DNA of 8,863 bases from Chloroflexota bacterium (GTDB lineage: Bacteria; Chloroflexota; Anaerolineae; B4-G1). The stretch lies in the NCBI GenBank assembly GCA_030596915.1, contig JAUVSX010000097.1, positions 1 to 8,863 on the forward strand. Direction: 5' to 3'. Positions 1 to 6,307 of this stretch are shown here, in pieces. The position numbers and the translations under genes are program-made. The first letter of the stretch is position 1, and every line of letters begins with the position of its first letter. Under the pieces are notes generated by a model. It searched no databases, was not told the DNA's origin, and saw nothing but the letters and a program-made list of their open reading frames with translations.

Positions 1-118
1 CCTGCTCCACGGCCCCTGGCTCGTCGCCGCCCGCAGCCACAGCTGCTGCTGCGCCCGCCTCGACCTCCGTCACGTCAGCGCCGTCATCCTCATCTAGGGA
101 GAACTCTGCGTCTACCAT
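1..118 (-). CDS. Unknown protein, acidic N terminus (3' part beyond left edge)
   Basis: Only the first 39 codons are in the window and the reading frame is still open at the left edge. The ATG at 116-118 is preceded by a strong Shine-Dalgarno sequence, GGAGG (127-131), with 8 bases of spacing, which fixes the start. The visible residues are rich in Asp, Glu, Ala and Gly (beginning MVDAEFSLDEDDGADVTE), so the N terminus is probably disordered and has no signal peptide or membrane segment. The gene starts 75 bases after the GlmL-like gene in the same direction, so it may be the last or a later member of that operon. The frame is open upstream back to the TAG of the previous gene but offers no other ATG, GTG or TTG. 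The function cannot be told. Confidence 0.6.
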   Translation of the reverse strand, partial: MVDAEFSLDEDDGADVTEVEAGAAAAVAAGGDEPGAVEQ

Positions 119-131
119 CTCTAACTCCTCC

Positions 132-165
132 CGGGCTGCCTGCGCACAGCGAAGCCCGTGGCAGG
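132..165 (-). promoter_or_regulatory. Two mutually exclusive hairpins ahead of the next gene's ribosome-binding site
   Basis: Two stems overlap in the short gap after the GlmL-like gene. Stem A pairs 132-137 with 153-158 (6 bp, CGGGCT/AGCCCG, 15-base loop). Stem B pairs 139-147 with 158-165 (8 bp with one bulged base, 10-base loop). They share bases, so only one can form at a time. Stem A abuts the Shine-Dalgarno sequence at 127-131. There is no run of T, so this is not a typical intrinsic terminator. It may only reflect GC-rich sequence; a role in translation of the downstream gene is speculation. Confidence 0.2.
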
Positions 166-193
166 ACCGACCCGCCTGACCAACGCAACCAGT

Positions 194-1951
194 CTACCCC
201 CCAACGTCCGAGAGCCACTGCCGCGCCTGGCGCGCCCGGTCCTCCCGACCACTCGCCATCATCAGCGGACGCCCGCGGGCATCAATGATCAGCCCTGCGA
301 GACCCCCCGTGACCTCCCTCTCTCCACCTTTGCCTGGCCCACCCATACCCACATCAATGCCCCGCCGCGGGTGCAGGTCCAGCACTGCGCGCTGACGGGC
401 ACCGAGAGGCAAGACCTCCAGGTCGCCAAGGCGGACCTCGACGTCCAGGGCAGCACCACCTTCGTACGTGACCCGTGCTTCGAGCACAGTCTCGCCCGCG
501 CGAGCCTTTCCGGCCGGCGCCACGACCGTCGCCAAGTCGACCAGGCCGCCAGTGCTGAGGCACTCCGCCACAGTAAGTGGATCAACGGCGGCGATGCTCC
601 ACAAAGGTCCCAGCAGACGATACGCATCCAGCAATAGCTTCGAGATTCCCCTGGGCTGCACCGCATCAAGCACGATTAGCGCGGCCTGTCCAGGTCGCGG
701 CGCGTGAGCGAATACCCCACCGCTGACGACTATGATGTGAGGGGATACCACACGCTCGTCGTCCGGCAGCAAGCTGCCCGGCCGCATCCCCGCGCGAGCG
801 CCCTCAATGGTCTCAAGAATCGCCTCGCGGGCCAGTGCCTGATCCAGATGAAGCGCCAGCGGATCCCCGGGGGTCGAAGCCGGCCGCGCTTCTCTCCGAG
901 CCAACAGCCTCCGCACCTGGTCAGGATGTGCAGCCTCGGGCAACCAGCGCATCAGCGCGTCGATCCCCCGTCGGCGCAGGGTCTGATTGGCCAGGGCGAC
1001 CCCAACGTCACCGAGAGCTATGGACAGATTGCCGTCGCATCCAGCCGCGGCGGCAGTATGGGCGGCCCCAACATCCACACCAAGCACGGCCTGACCACCA
1101 TCCTCGAGGTGCGCGATGTAGTCGACCACTCCCCCAAAGGCGGCGGCAGCGGGCCCCATACTGACAGGACCCCACCGCACCAGCGCGTCGATCCCAGGCA
1201 GTCGAGCAACCTGCCTCTCGACGTAGAAGGCATCCAGTTCGTGCGCCGCCCCAGCCAGGTTCTCGTCGGCCAAGGTGGGCCGCACGTTGGGGGCGAACCG
1301 AAGCCGCGCCCGTCCACCCACGAGCTTCTCAACAGTCTCGCGCAGACTTGCGTTGCCGGCAAAGAGCAGAGCAGGGGTGCGAGACGGCTCGATCATCGAG
1401 AGGGAGGACAGCACGGAGTGCAGCATCTGCACCACGGGGGCAGCGCCACCACCGTCCGTCCCGCCGACGAGCAGGATAACGTCTGGCTTCGCGGAACTGA
1501 TCCGTTGCGCCCAATCCGCCTCCTGCCAGACACCCCCGCTGCCGTCGGCGTCCAGCGAAGCTCTCACGCGCGCATACGTAGTTGTCACGGCGCGTTCGGC
1601 GCTGGCAGCGCTCCAATCCTTGCCCAGACCACACACGACTACCTGTAGCGGTCGAGCAGCGCTGATCGTCATTGAGAACAGGTCAACGCCCCGACTACTG
1701 CTCACCTCCGGACTAACTAGATCGCCCGCGTCATCGAAGAACTCCCGCCCCGCTATCACAGACACCTGCGTGATCGCGTCGCGCAGACCCAGCGTGACGT
1801 CGGCCCAGGGATGATCCAGTGTCGTCGGCGCCTCGCCGAGCGCAACAATACGGCACTGCCCACCCGTCCGGTCAAGAAGAGCAGCCTTGGTCACGACAGA
1901 CCCGATATCTGCCAGAAGGATCGAACCCCGACGGTGCTCCTCATCAACCAC
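194..1951 (-). CDS. glmL: GlmL/MutL-family (glutamate mutase L type) actin-fold ATPase
   Basis: This 585-aa protein resembles the MutL/GlmL family, named after the gene between the two glutamate mutase subunit genes in clostridia and related to ATPases proposed to reactivate B12-dependent mutases. It is unrelated to the mismatch-repair MutL. Actin/Hsp70-like nucleotide-binding motifs are visible: phosphate-1 LLADIGSVVTKAALLD (12-27), VGGTDGG (162-168), phosphate-2 GVDVGAAHTA (291-300) and an adenosine-type IIVVSGGVFAHAP (406-418). About 130 residues follow the ATPase core, including a Gly-rich stretch (536-543) and a LIIDARGRPL segment (554-563). The GTG start at 1949-1951 follows GGGGG (1961-1965), and the frame further upstream overlaps the neighbouring membrane gene. 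It begins 14 bases after that gene's stop. No mutase or cobalamin-binding subunit is in the window, so the substrate of any partner is unknown. The family call is confident; the role is not. Confidence 0.85.
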   Translation of the reverse strand: MVDEEHRRGSILLADIGSVVTKAALLDRTGGQCRIVALGEAPTTLDHPWADVTLGLRDAITQVSVIAGREFFDDAGDLVSPEVSSSRGVDLFSMTISAARPLQVVVCGLGKDWSAASAERAVTTTYARVRASLDADGSGGVWQEADWAQRISSAKPDVILLVGGTDGGGAAPVVQMLHSVLSSLSMIEPSRTPALLFAGNASLRETVEKLVGGRARLRFAPNVRPTLADENLAGAAHELDAFYVERQVARLPGIDALVRWGPVSMGPAAAAFGGVVDYIAHLEDGGQAVLGVDVGAAHTAAAAGCDGNLSIALGDVGVALANQTLRRRGIDALMRWLPEAAHPDQVRRLLARREARPASTPGDPLALHLDQALAREAILETIEGARAGMRPGSLLPDDERVVSPHIIVVSGGVFAHAPRPGQAALIVLDAVQPRGISKLLLDAYRLLGPLWSIAAVDPLTVAECLSTGGLVDLATVVAPAGKARAGETVLEARVTYEGGAALDVEVRLGDLEVLPLGARQRAVLDLHPRRGIDVGMGGPGKGGEREVTGGLAGLIIDARGRPLMMASGREDRARQARQWLSDVGG

Positions 1952-1965
1952 AGTCCTATGCCCCC

Positions 1966-2643
1966 TCACGCCAGGCCCGTAACGAAGTCGATCAAGTACT
2001 GCACGCGGCCGACGAAAACCGACAGCGCTGCACTCACCGCGCCGCCAAAGGCGACACCGAATGCGACTACGAGGAACCAGCGCCCGACATGCGTGACAAC
2101 GGCTGCCGGCCAGGCGCAGCCGACCGGTCTCTCGCGACGGCGGCGCCCGATATATCCGAAGGCCAGCAGCGTGCACACGGTCCCAGCTACGACCAGCAGG
2201 CCATCCAGCCACCCCACAGGAGTGTTGGCCCCCGACGCCGGCGCCGCAGCCCGCGCCGTCGCGCTGACCTGCGGCACAATCGTGCCTAGCACGGCGCCGC
2301 TGATCGCCACCGCCGTCCCCGTGCCGACCAGAAAAGCGACGGACACATTGCCGGCGAAGGCGTGCTTTGGGACAACCTTGATCAGCAACAAGACGCCGAG
2401 GAGAAGCGGAATAAGGAGTGCGTACTGCTGCCCGAGGAGAAGCGGCACCCCCACTCGCATGATAAGTATCTCCCACGACACGACGCCGAACGCATACCCT
2501 GAAACGGCGCCGACGAACAGATGCAGCGCAAGACGGTACGCGGGATTGTCACCCAACAGGTAGCTGAACACCATCAGCGTTAGCACGACGCCAACGATGC
2601 CGCCGACGAAGTCCAGGTTGATCCCTCCAAGGGCGCCGATCAC
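1966..2643 (-). CDS. Polytopic membrane protein, about six transmembrane helices
   Basis: This 225-aa protein is mostly hydrophobic, with likely membrane helices near residues 11-31, 36-58, 67-90, 97-122, 144-164 and 186-212. A positively charged loop, RRRRERP (167-173), probably faces the cytoplasm. The segment GDNPAYRLALHLFVGAVSGY (31-50), joining helices 1 and 2, looks like the conserved signature of an uncharacterised family that I recall only loosely. The start is GTG at 2641-2643: its GTGA overlaps the TGA of the upstream zinc-ribbon gene by 4 bases, the classic arrangement for coupled translation, and GGGGAGG (2650-2656) lies 6 bases ahead. The GlmL-like ATPase gene follows after 14 bases. 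No catalytic or transport motif is evident. It could be a membrane subunit of a complex with its neighbours. Confidence 0.82.
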   Translation of the reverse strand: MIGALGGINLDFVGGIVGVVLTLMVFSYLLGDNPAYRLALHLFVGAVSGYAFGVVSWEILIMRVGVPLLLGQQYALLIPLLLGVLLLIKVVPKHAFAGNVSVAFLVGTGTAVAISGAVLGTIVPQVSATARAAAPASGANTPVGWLDGLLVVAGTVCTLLAFGYIGRRRRERPVGCAWPAAVVTHVGRWFLVVAFGVAFGGAVSAALSVFVGRVQYLIDFVTGLA

Positions 2644-4424
2644 ATCCGGCCTCCCCGCGAGTCCCGTGCTCCGCCTAGCCCCGAAGCAGCAGCTCCCACG
2701 ATCACGAGAGCAACGATCGCCAGATTCCCTGCCGCAAGAACCTCCAGGCGGCGAGCGGCCGGCTGATCCATCTCCAACTTGGCGATCCGCTCATAATAGG
2801 CTGCGCCGCTTACACCGCTGACCGCGCCCGCCAACTGCCCGGCATCCACACCGAAATAAGGGCTGGTCACCGCCTCAAGCGCGGCGCTGGTGCCCGCGAC
2901 GATGACCGGCGGGTCCACCATCGCGCGGCTCTGCTCCACCCACCAGCGCAGCGGGCCGGCTCTGGCCGCGAAGACCACAACCAAGTCAGGAGGGTCGTCC
3001 GCGTGCAGCATCTGCGCGACGCCGACGGCATCACCGGGGCGGTAGCCAGCTACCGCATACCGTTCGCCTGGGTCCGAATCACGGATGGCGCCAGATGCCA
3101 CCATCCCCCCCAGGGTCTCACGAAGCAACCCGCGAGCCGCCACCAATCCGTCTGTTCGCGTCGATACGACGGAGATGTCTGCCTCCTGCACGAGGAGCTG
3201 CCGCACAACGGGCGCCGCCACCAGGTCGAGCTCGTCCGCCTCAGCCTGCCCGTACTCGAAGGCGACCAGCACCTTGTCTCCACGCCCCACGTGTCGCACG
3301 ACGTCGTACATCCGGGCGGGCCCAGCGGGGTAGCCAGCAGGCAGGCGCACCGCCACCAGCTTGCCCCAAGCCCCAAGCGGCGCGACGAGAGCCAGGACGA
3401 CCACCGCCACTAGCACTGCGGGCACAAGCAATCGCATCAAGCGGTCGCTACGGCCAATGAGCGAACGTCGGGACATCACCCGCCGAGGCGTAGATGGCCT
3501 GGACGCAAGCTCCTCGATCAGGTGGGCGCGGGCGAGGAGCGTCTCACCCGTCACATCCGCACGCGCCTCGCCCAGTCCAGGCAGCGCGACGGCAGCGGCC
3601 GCGGATGGGGACCCACGCACAAGGCTCGCTCCGCGGGAACTCTCAACTGACAACCAGTCCGCTATCGGCTGCCCCGCAAGGTTGGCCTCGGGTCCGTCCC
3701 ACAAACCATCCAGGCCGGTGCCGCCGACCTCCAGCTCGCTGGCAGCCATTGCACTGCCCCACTGCGGCGCCGGCCCCACTAGCCCCTCCTGAGCGGACAC
3801 AGGTATCGCGCCTGCGAGCAAGTCGTCCTCAAGGTCCCCGGCCGCGAGCTCATCCGCGAGCAGCGCGAGGCCCGCGTCAACCGCCGCGTCTCGCTCCGCC
3901 TGATTGGAGTAGCCACCCCAGGACAGCATAGCCGCAGATGCGCCCGACAGAGCCGCCAATTCATTCAGGTCGTCGGGACCGACATCCGGCGCCAATAGAC
4001 CAACCTCACCAGGTTCCCCCGCGGGGCCGCCTTCATCGCCCGGCACCGGCATCTCAACATCGGCTGCCGGCCCAACCTCCTCTGGGGACAGGTCGCGCAG
4101 CCAAATCGGGAGCTCGGGCTGCTGAAATCCCTCACCCGGCGAAGCGGCCGGCCCCGTCACCTCTGTGTCGTCCCCGCTCGCTGCCAGGAGCTGCGCCAGC
4201 CAGTCGCCTTGCGCCGCGCCCTCGGTCGATGGCCCTCCGCGAGGATCGGGATGGCCCACGTCGGGGTTAGAAACCTGGTCCAGCACCGGGCTCTCAGTCG
4301 TCAACGCAGGCGCGGCAGCAAGGGAACCGCCAGCAAGCTGCGCGCCGCAGTTAGCGCAGACCGTATCAGCCTGCGCGTTCGGCGTCCCGCAAACCAGACA
4401 TTCCACCATCGCGCTATCCGTCAT
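2640..4424 (-). CDS. Zinc-ribbon protein with disordered linker and membrane-anchored extracytoplasmic domain
   Basis: This 594-aa protein begins with a zinc ribbon, CxxC-x10-CxxC (C9, C12, C23, C26). About 300 residues of Ala/Gly/Asp/Glu/Pro-rich, probably disordered sequence follow. That stretch contains three spaced Trp-Leu motifs: DWLAQL (W75), IWLRDL (W108) and DWLSVE (W257). A basic patch (RRVMSRRSLIGR) precedes membrane helix 1 (about 332-352). A folded alpha/beta-looking domain of about 210 residues (353-561) and a second helix (about 562-583) complete it. The ribbon and linker are likely cytoplasmic and the 353-561 domain outside. The ATG at 4422-4424 gives an 11-base overlap with the preceding gene; an internal ATG at 4407-4409 is an alternative and keeps all four cysteines. 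The C-terminal domain (for example QLAGAVSG, 530-537) resembles uncharacterised proteins I associate with Chloroflexota. It might be a sensor or scaffold for the neighbouring membrane proteins; that is inference. Confidence 0.82.
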   Translation of the reverse strand: MTDSAMVECLVCGTPNAQADTVCANCGAQLAGGSLAAAPALTTESPVLDQVSNPDVGHPDPRGGPSTEGAAQGDWLAQLLAASGDDTEVTGPAASPGEGFQQPELPIWLRDLSPEEVGPAADVEMPVPGDEGGPAGEPGEVGLLAPDVGPDDLNELAALSGASAAMLSWGGYSNQAERDAAVDAGLALLADELAAGDLEDDLLAGAIPVSAQEGLVGPAPQWGSAMAASELEVGGTGLDGLWDGPEANLAGQPIADWLSVESSRGASLVRGSPSAAAAVALPGLGEARADVTGETLLARAHLIEELASRPSTPRRVMSRRSLIGRSDRLMRLLVPAVLVAVVVLALVAPLGAWGKLVAVRLPAGYPAGPARMYDVVRHVGRGDKVLVAFEYGQAEADELDLVAAPVVRQLLVQEADISVVSTRTDGLVAARGLLRETLGGMVASGAIRDSDPGERYAVAGYRPGDAVGVAQMLHADDPPDLVVVFAARAGPLRWWVEQSRAMVDPPVIVAGTSAALEAVTSPYFGVDAGQLAGAVSGVSGAAYYERIAKLEMDQPAARRLEVLAAGNLAIVALVIVGAAASGLGGARDSRGGRM

Positions 4425-5103
4425 GGCCAGTGCCAAGCCCTCTGATCGTTGGGCGCCACCGGCCACCGCCCTCGTCCCCCGGAATCTGGGCGTGGGGGCG
4501 CTCGGTGCCCAGAATAACGCGCAGGCCGGTGATCACGGCGCCCAGGGCAGCGCCCAGCAACAACCCACGTGTGCCTGCCATGCCGGGCACGCGGATCAGC
4601 CAGTCCCTGAACCCCGCCAGCCAGCCGCTACCTGCGAGCGGCGTGCTGCCCAGAAGGACGATGCAGACGACCACGAGGAAGACGGGAGCCTCGGCTCGCT
4701 GTCTTACGCGCAGTATGCGGGCGGCGGCAAGGACCAGCGTGAAGAGCATCAGCGCGACAAGGGCTGCACCTAGGGGCCCAAGCACGTATTCGAAGACCTT
4801 GCCCTTGAGATCATCTAGCGGCAGGATCCCCGGCACCCAGCCCGCCAAGGCCGCTAGCAGGAGTACCAGGCTGTACGGCCAGCCCCGCTCCCCGTCCGCG
4901 ATCCGCCGGCCGTGCACTCTGACGATATTGAGCAGTCCGAGCAGAAGGGCGAATGCGGCAACTATCAGGGCCCAGTCCAAGATAATCGCCCGCGCGTCGC
5001 TGAGAGAGCGCACCCACGGTAGGAAATAGCCCCCCAGCGCAAGCAGACCAGTGACGCTCGCCGCCGCAATCGGTAGCCACATTCCGAGGATGCGCTTCAT
5101 CAT
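4414..5103 (-). CDS. Polytopic membrane protein, about six transmembrane helices
   Basis: This 229-aa hydrophobic protein has likely helices near residues 10-29, 40-61, 77-97, 105-131, 139-154 and 178-197. A soluble tail of about 30 residues, Gly/Arg-rich, starts after GLRVILGTERPHA (193-205). The first residues, MMKRILGMW, suggest a cytoplasmic N terminus. Two adjacent ATG codons (5101-5103 and 5098-5100) are possible starts; GGTGG about 10 bases upstream fits the first. The gene begins 6 bases after the stop of the DUF6754-like gene, in the same reading frame, and its TAG lies inside the start of the zinc-ribbon gene (11-base overlap). No known transporter or enzyme motif is visible. Its size and helix count match the 225-aa protein downstream, but I see no clear sequence similarity between them. 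Confidence 0.8.
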   Translation of the reverse strand: MMKRILGMWLPIAAASVTGLLALGGYFLPWVRSLSDARAIILDWALIVAAFALLLGLLNIVRVHGRRIADGERGWPYSLVLLLAALAGWVPGILPLDDLKGKVFEYVLGPLGAALVALMLFTLVLAAARILRVRQRAEAPVFLVVVCIVLLGSTPLAGSGWLAGFRDWLIRVPGMAGTRGLLLGAALGAVITGLRVILGTERPHAQIPGDEGGGRWRPTIRGLGTGHDG

Positions 5104-5109
5104 CAGCCC

Positions 5110-5868
5110 CTAGCCACCAGCGAGCGCCCACAAGCTCGCGACCAAGATCGCAGCCACGAGCAGAACTCTCAACACATCCTGGGCCGCCAACCCGATGTAC
5201 GCCTGCCGGTCCTCGCTCTGCTGAGCCGCGGTCGCATAGAGGGCCTCCCCCGGCGCCAGGCAGTCTGTGACGGGGTAACTCGCACCACTCCCCCGAGACG
5301 AAGCGACCGCCACAAACGGCGGCAGACCTCGCCCCACACCCGTATGGGTGCACAGCGTTACCCCGGCGCCGGAGGCGCCAGCCACGACCGTGACCCTCGC
5401 CCCCTGCGCTGCGATCACGTTTCCGGCCCCTGCGGCAAAGGCCGTGGGAGAGGGCGCAATGAAGAGCACGTGGTCCGCATTGTAGCGCAACGGGGCGCCC
5501 TGGCTCCAGTACGCGCTGCGCAGGGCATCCTGCGCCAGTGGGAGCAGGGTCGGATCTCCAACGGACATCGTCGGAGCCATTCCGTACGCGATGGCAGCAC
5601 CTGCGACCGCCGATGCGATACGGATCCCGGCGAACGACACCGTTGCGTCCCCCCCAGCTACGCTGCCACTGCCAAGTGCGATGTGGAGGGATCCACCTTC
5701 CTCGGCGGCGCGCGCCAGTTCGTCCCGCAGCCCCCCGAATGAGCCAGACACGTCCTCTCGGGCCTCGATCCCTCTCCTGCTACGCGCGATGAGCAGCACA
5801 AGCAGGACGACGAAGCTGGTGGCGAGAAGTATCAGCGGCCACGGCCCCTCGGGCATCAGAGCGAGCAT
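5110..5868 (-). CDS. DUF6754-like protein with a membrane helix at each end
   Basis: This 252-aa protein has one membrane helix at each end (about 11-28 and 232-250) and a soluble alpha/beta domain between them. The domain contains LHIALGSGSVAGGDATVSFA (61-80), VGDPTLLPLAQDALRSAY (103-120) and FIAPSPTAFAAG (136-147). It ends with PGEALYATAAQQ (206-217) and QDVLRVLLVAAI (230-241). These match the pattern I recall for DUF6754, a family of unknown function; I could not run the search. The region just after helix 1 (RSRRG, 29-33) is basic, so the N terminus is probably outside and the central domain cytoplasmic. The ATG at 5866-5868 lies 3 bases after the previous stop, with GAGGAG about 12 bases upstream; ATG 5854-5856 is an alternative. 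The Gly-rich domain may bind a nucleotide or another small ligand, but I see no P-loop. Confidence 0.82.
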   Translation of the reverse strand: MLALMPEGPWPLILLATSFVVLLVLLIARSRRGIEAREDVSGSFGGLRDELARAAEEGGSLHIALGSGSVAGGDATVSFAGIRIASAVAGAAIAYGMAPTMSVGDPTLLPLAQDALRSAYWSQGAPLRYNADHVLFIAPSPTAFAAGAGNVIAAQGARVTVVAGASGAGVTLCTHTGVGRGLPPFVAVASSRGSGASYPVTDCLAPGEALYATAAQQSEDRQAYIGLAAQDVLRVLLVAAILVASLWALAGG

Positions 5869-5871
5869 CTC

Positions 5872-6132
5872 CTAGCCGCTCTCCTCGGCCAAGTGCGCCT
5901 CAAGCAGATCCAGCAACTCCGGGTGTTCCAGGAGAGCCGCTCCTCGCTCAAGCGTGGCATCGGCCACAATGCCAGTGAGCATCGGCCGTACGGCGATCAA
6001 TGCTTGGCCGGCCAGCACGCCAAACGCGCGAGCCAGCTCCAGCATGGGCATTGCAGCAAACGAGAGTTGATGCTCTTGGATACGCTTAGCCCAATCCCTC
6101 ACCCACAGCGGCCGCCCGCCCTCGACGTTCAT
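5872..6132 (-). CDS. Small hypothetical protein, 86 aa, first gene of the membrane/ATPase operon
   Basis: I do not recognise this protein. It is 86 residues long and starts MNVEGGRPLWVRDWAKRI. A middle segment, LARAFGVLAGQALIAVRPML, is moderately hydrophobic, and the C terminus is acidic and helical in character (LLEHPELLDLLEAHLAEESG). It is more likely soluble or peripheral than membrane-spanning. The ATG at 6130-6132 has a GGAGG Shine-Dalgarno sequence 10 bases upstream. The open frame runs further upstream, but that part is Arg/Cys-rich and spans the promoter candidate, so I exclude it. The gene ends 3 bases before the DUF6754-like gene and follows the only sizeable gap in the cluster, so it is probably the first gene of the operon. 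It could be a partner or regulator of the complex. Confidence 0.68.
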   Translation of the reverse strand: MNVEGGRPLWVRDWAKRIQEHQLSFAAMPMLELARAFGVLAGQALIAVRPMLTGIVADATLERGAALLEHPELLDLLEAHLAEESG

Positions 6133-6307
6133 CTCCGAAGGACCTCCGCAGCTCGAATCGCCGCTCCCGGATCTCCCCGCCCCCATAGCCAACAGGCCGA
6201 GGAGTGCTGCCGACTCGCAGCCCTGCCCGGAAAGCCTAGTATAGCATGGTTCGACGTCGGGCAGAAGCCTGGTGATCGTGGGGGTCGCGTGTTGCCGTCG
6301 CCGACAG
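6133..6307 (-). promoter_or_regulatory. 175-base intergenic region; leader and promoter of the downstream operon
   Basis: This is the largest non-coding stretch in the window, between the HD-domain gene and the 86-aa gene. It holds the extended -10 candidate described separately, the palindrome CGACGTCG at 6252-6259 just upstream of it, and a predicted leader of about 100 bases before the ATG. I found no tRNA-like fold, no riboswitch I recognise and no T-tailed terminator. Confidence 0.5.
6238..6246 (-). promoter_or_regulatory. Extended -10 promoter element TGCTATACT
   Basis: On the minus strand TGC is followed directly by TATACT (6238-6243), five of six matches to the TATAAT consensus plus the extended TGn motif. 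A hexamer at 17-base spacing (TTCTGC) is a poor -35 element, as expected where an extended -10 compensates. Transcription would start near 6231, about 100 bases before the 86-aa gene. The element stands out in GC-rich surroundings and sits in the one real gap between gene groups. Confidence 0.5.

Noticed and set aside
704..1648. Long plus-strand open frame opposite the GlmL-like gene
   Set aside because: It is antisense to a gene with clear ATPase motifs, has a composition rich in Arg, Pro and Gly with no recognisable domain, and is expected from GC-rich DNA. The same holds for the other plus-strand frames, such as 1811-2563, 4165-4773 and 5893-6633.
194..1951. DNA mismatch-repair MutL
   Set aside because: The shared name is a coincidence. 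The motifs are those of the actin/Hsp70 fold, not the GHKL ATPase fold of mismatch-repair MutL.
1952..2476. Upstream extension of the GlmL-like frame (175 more residues)
   Set aside because: It overlaps the 225-aa membrane gene in another frame and reads as Arg/Gly/Cys-rich sequence unlike the family. The GTG at 1949-1951 has a good ribosome-binding site just after the neighbour's stop.
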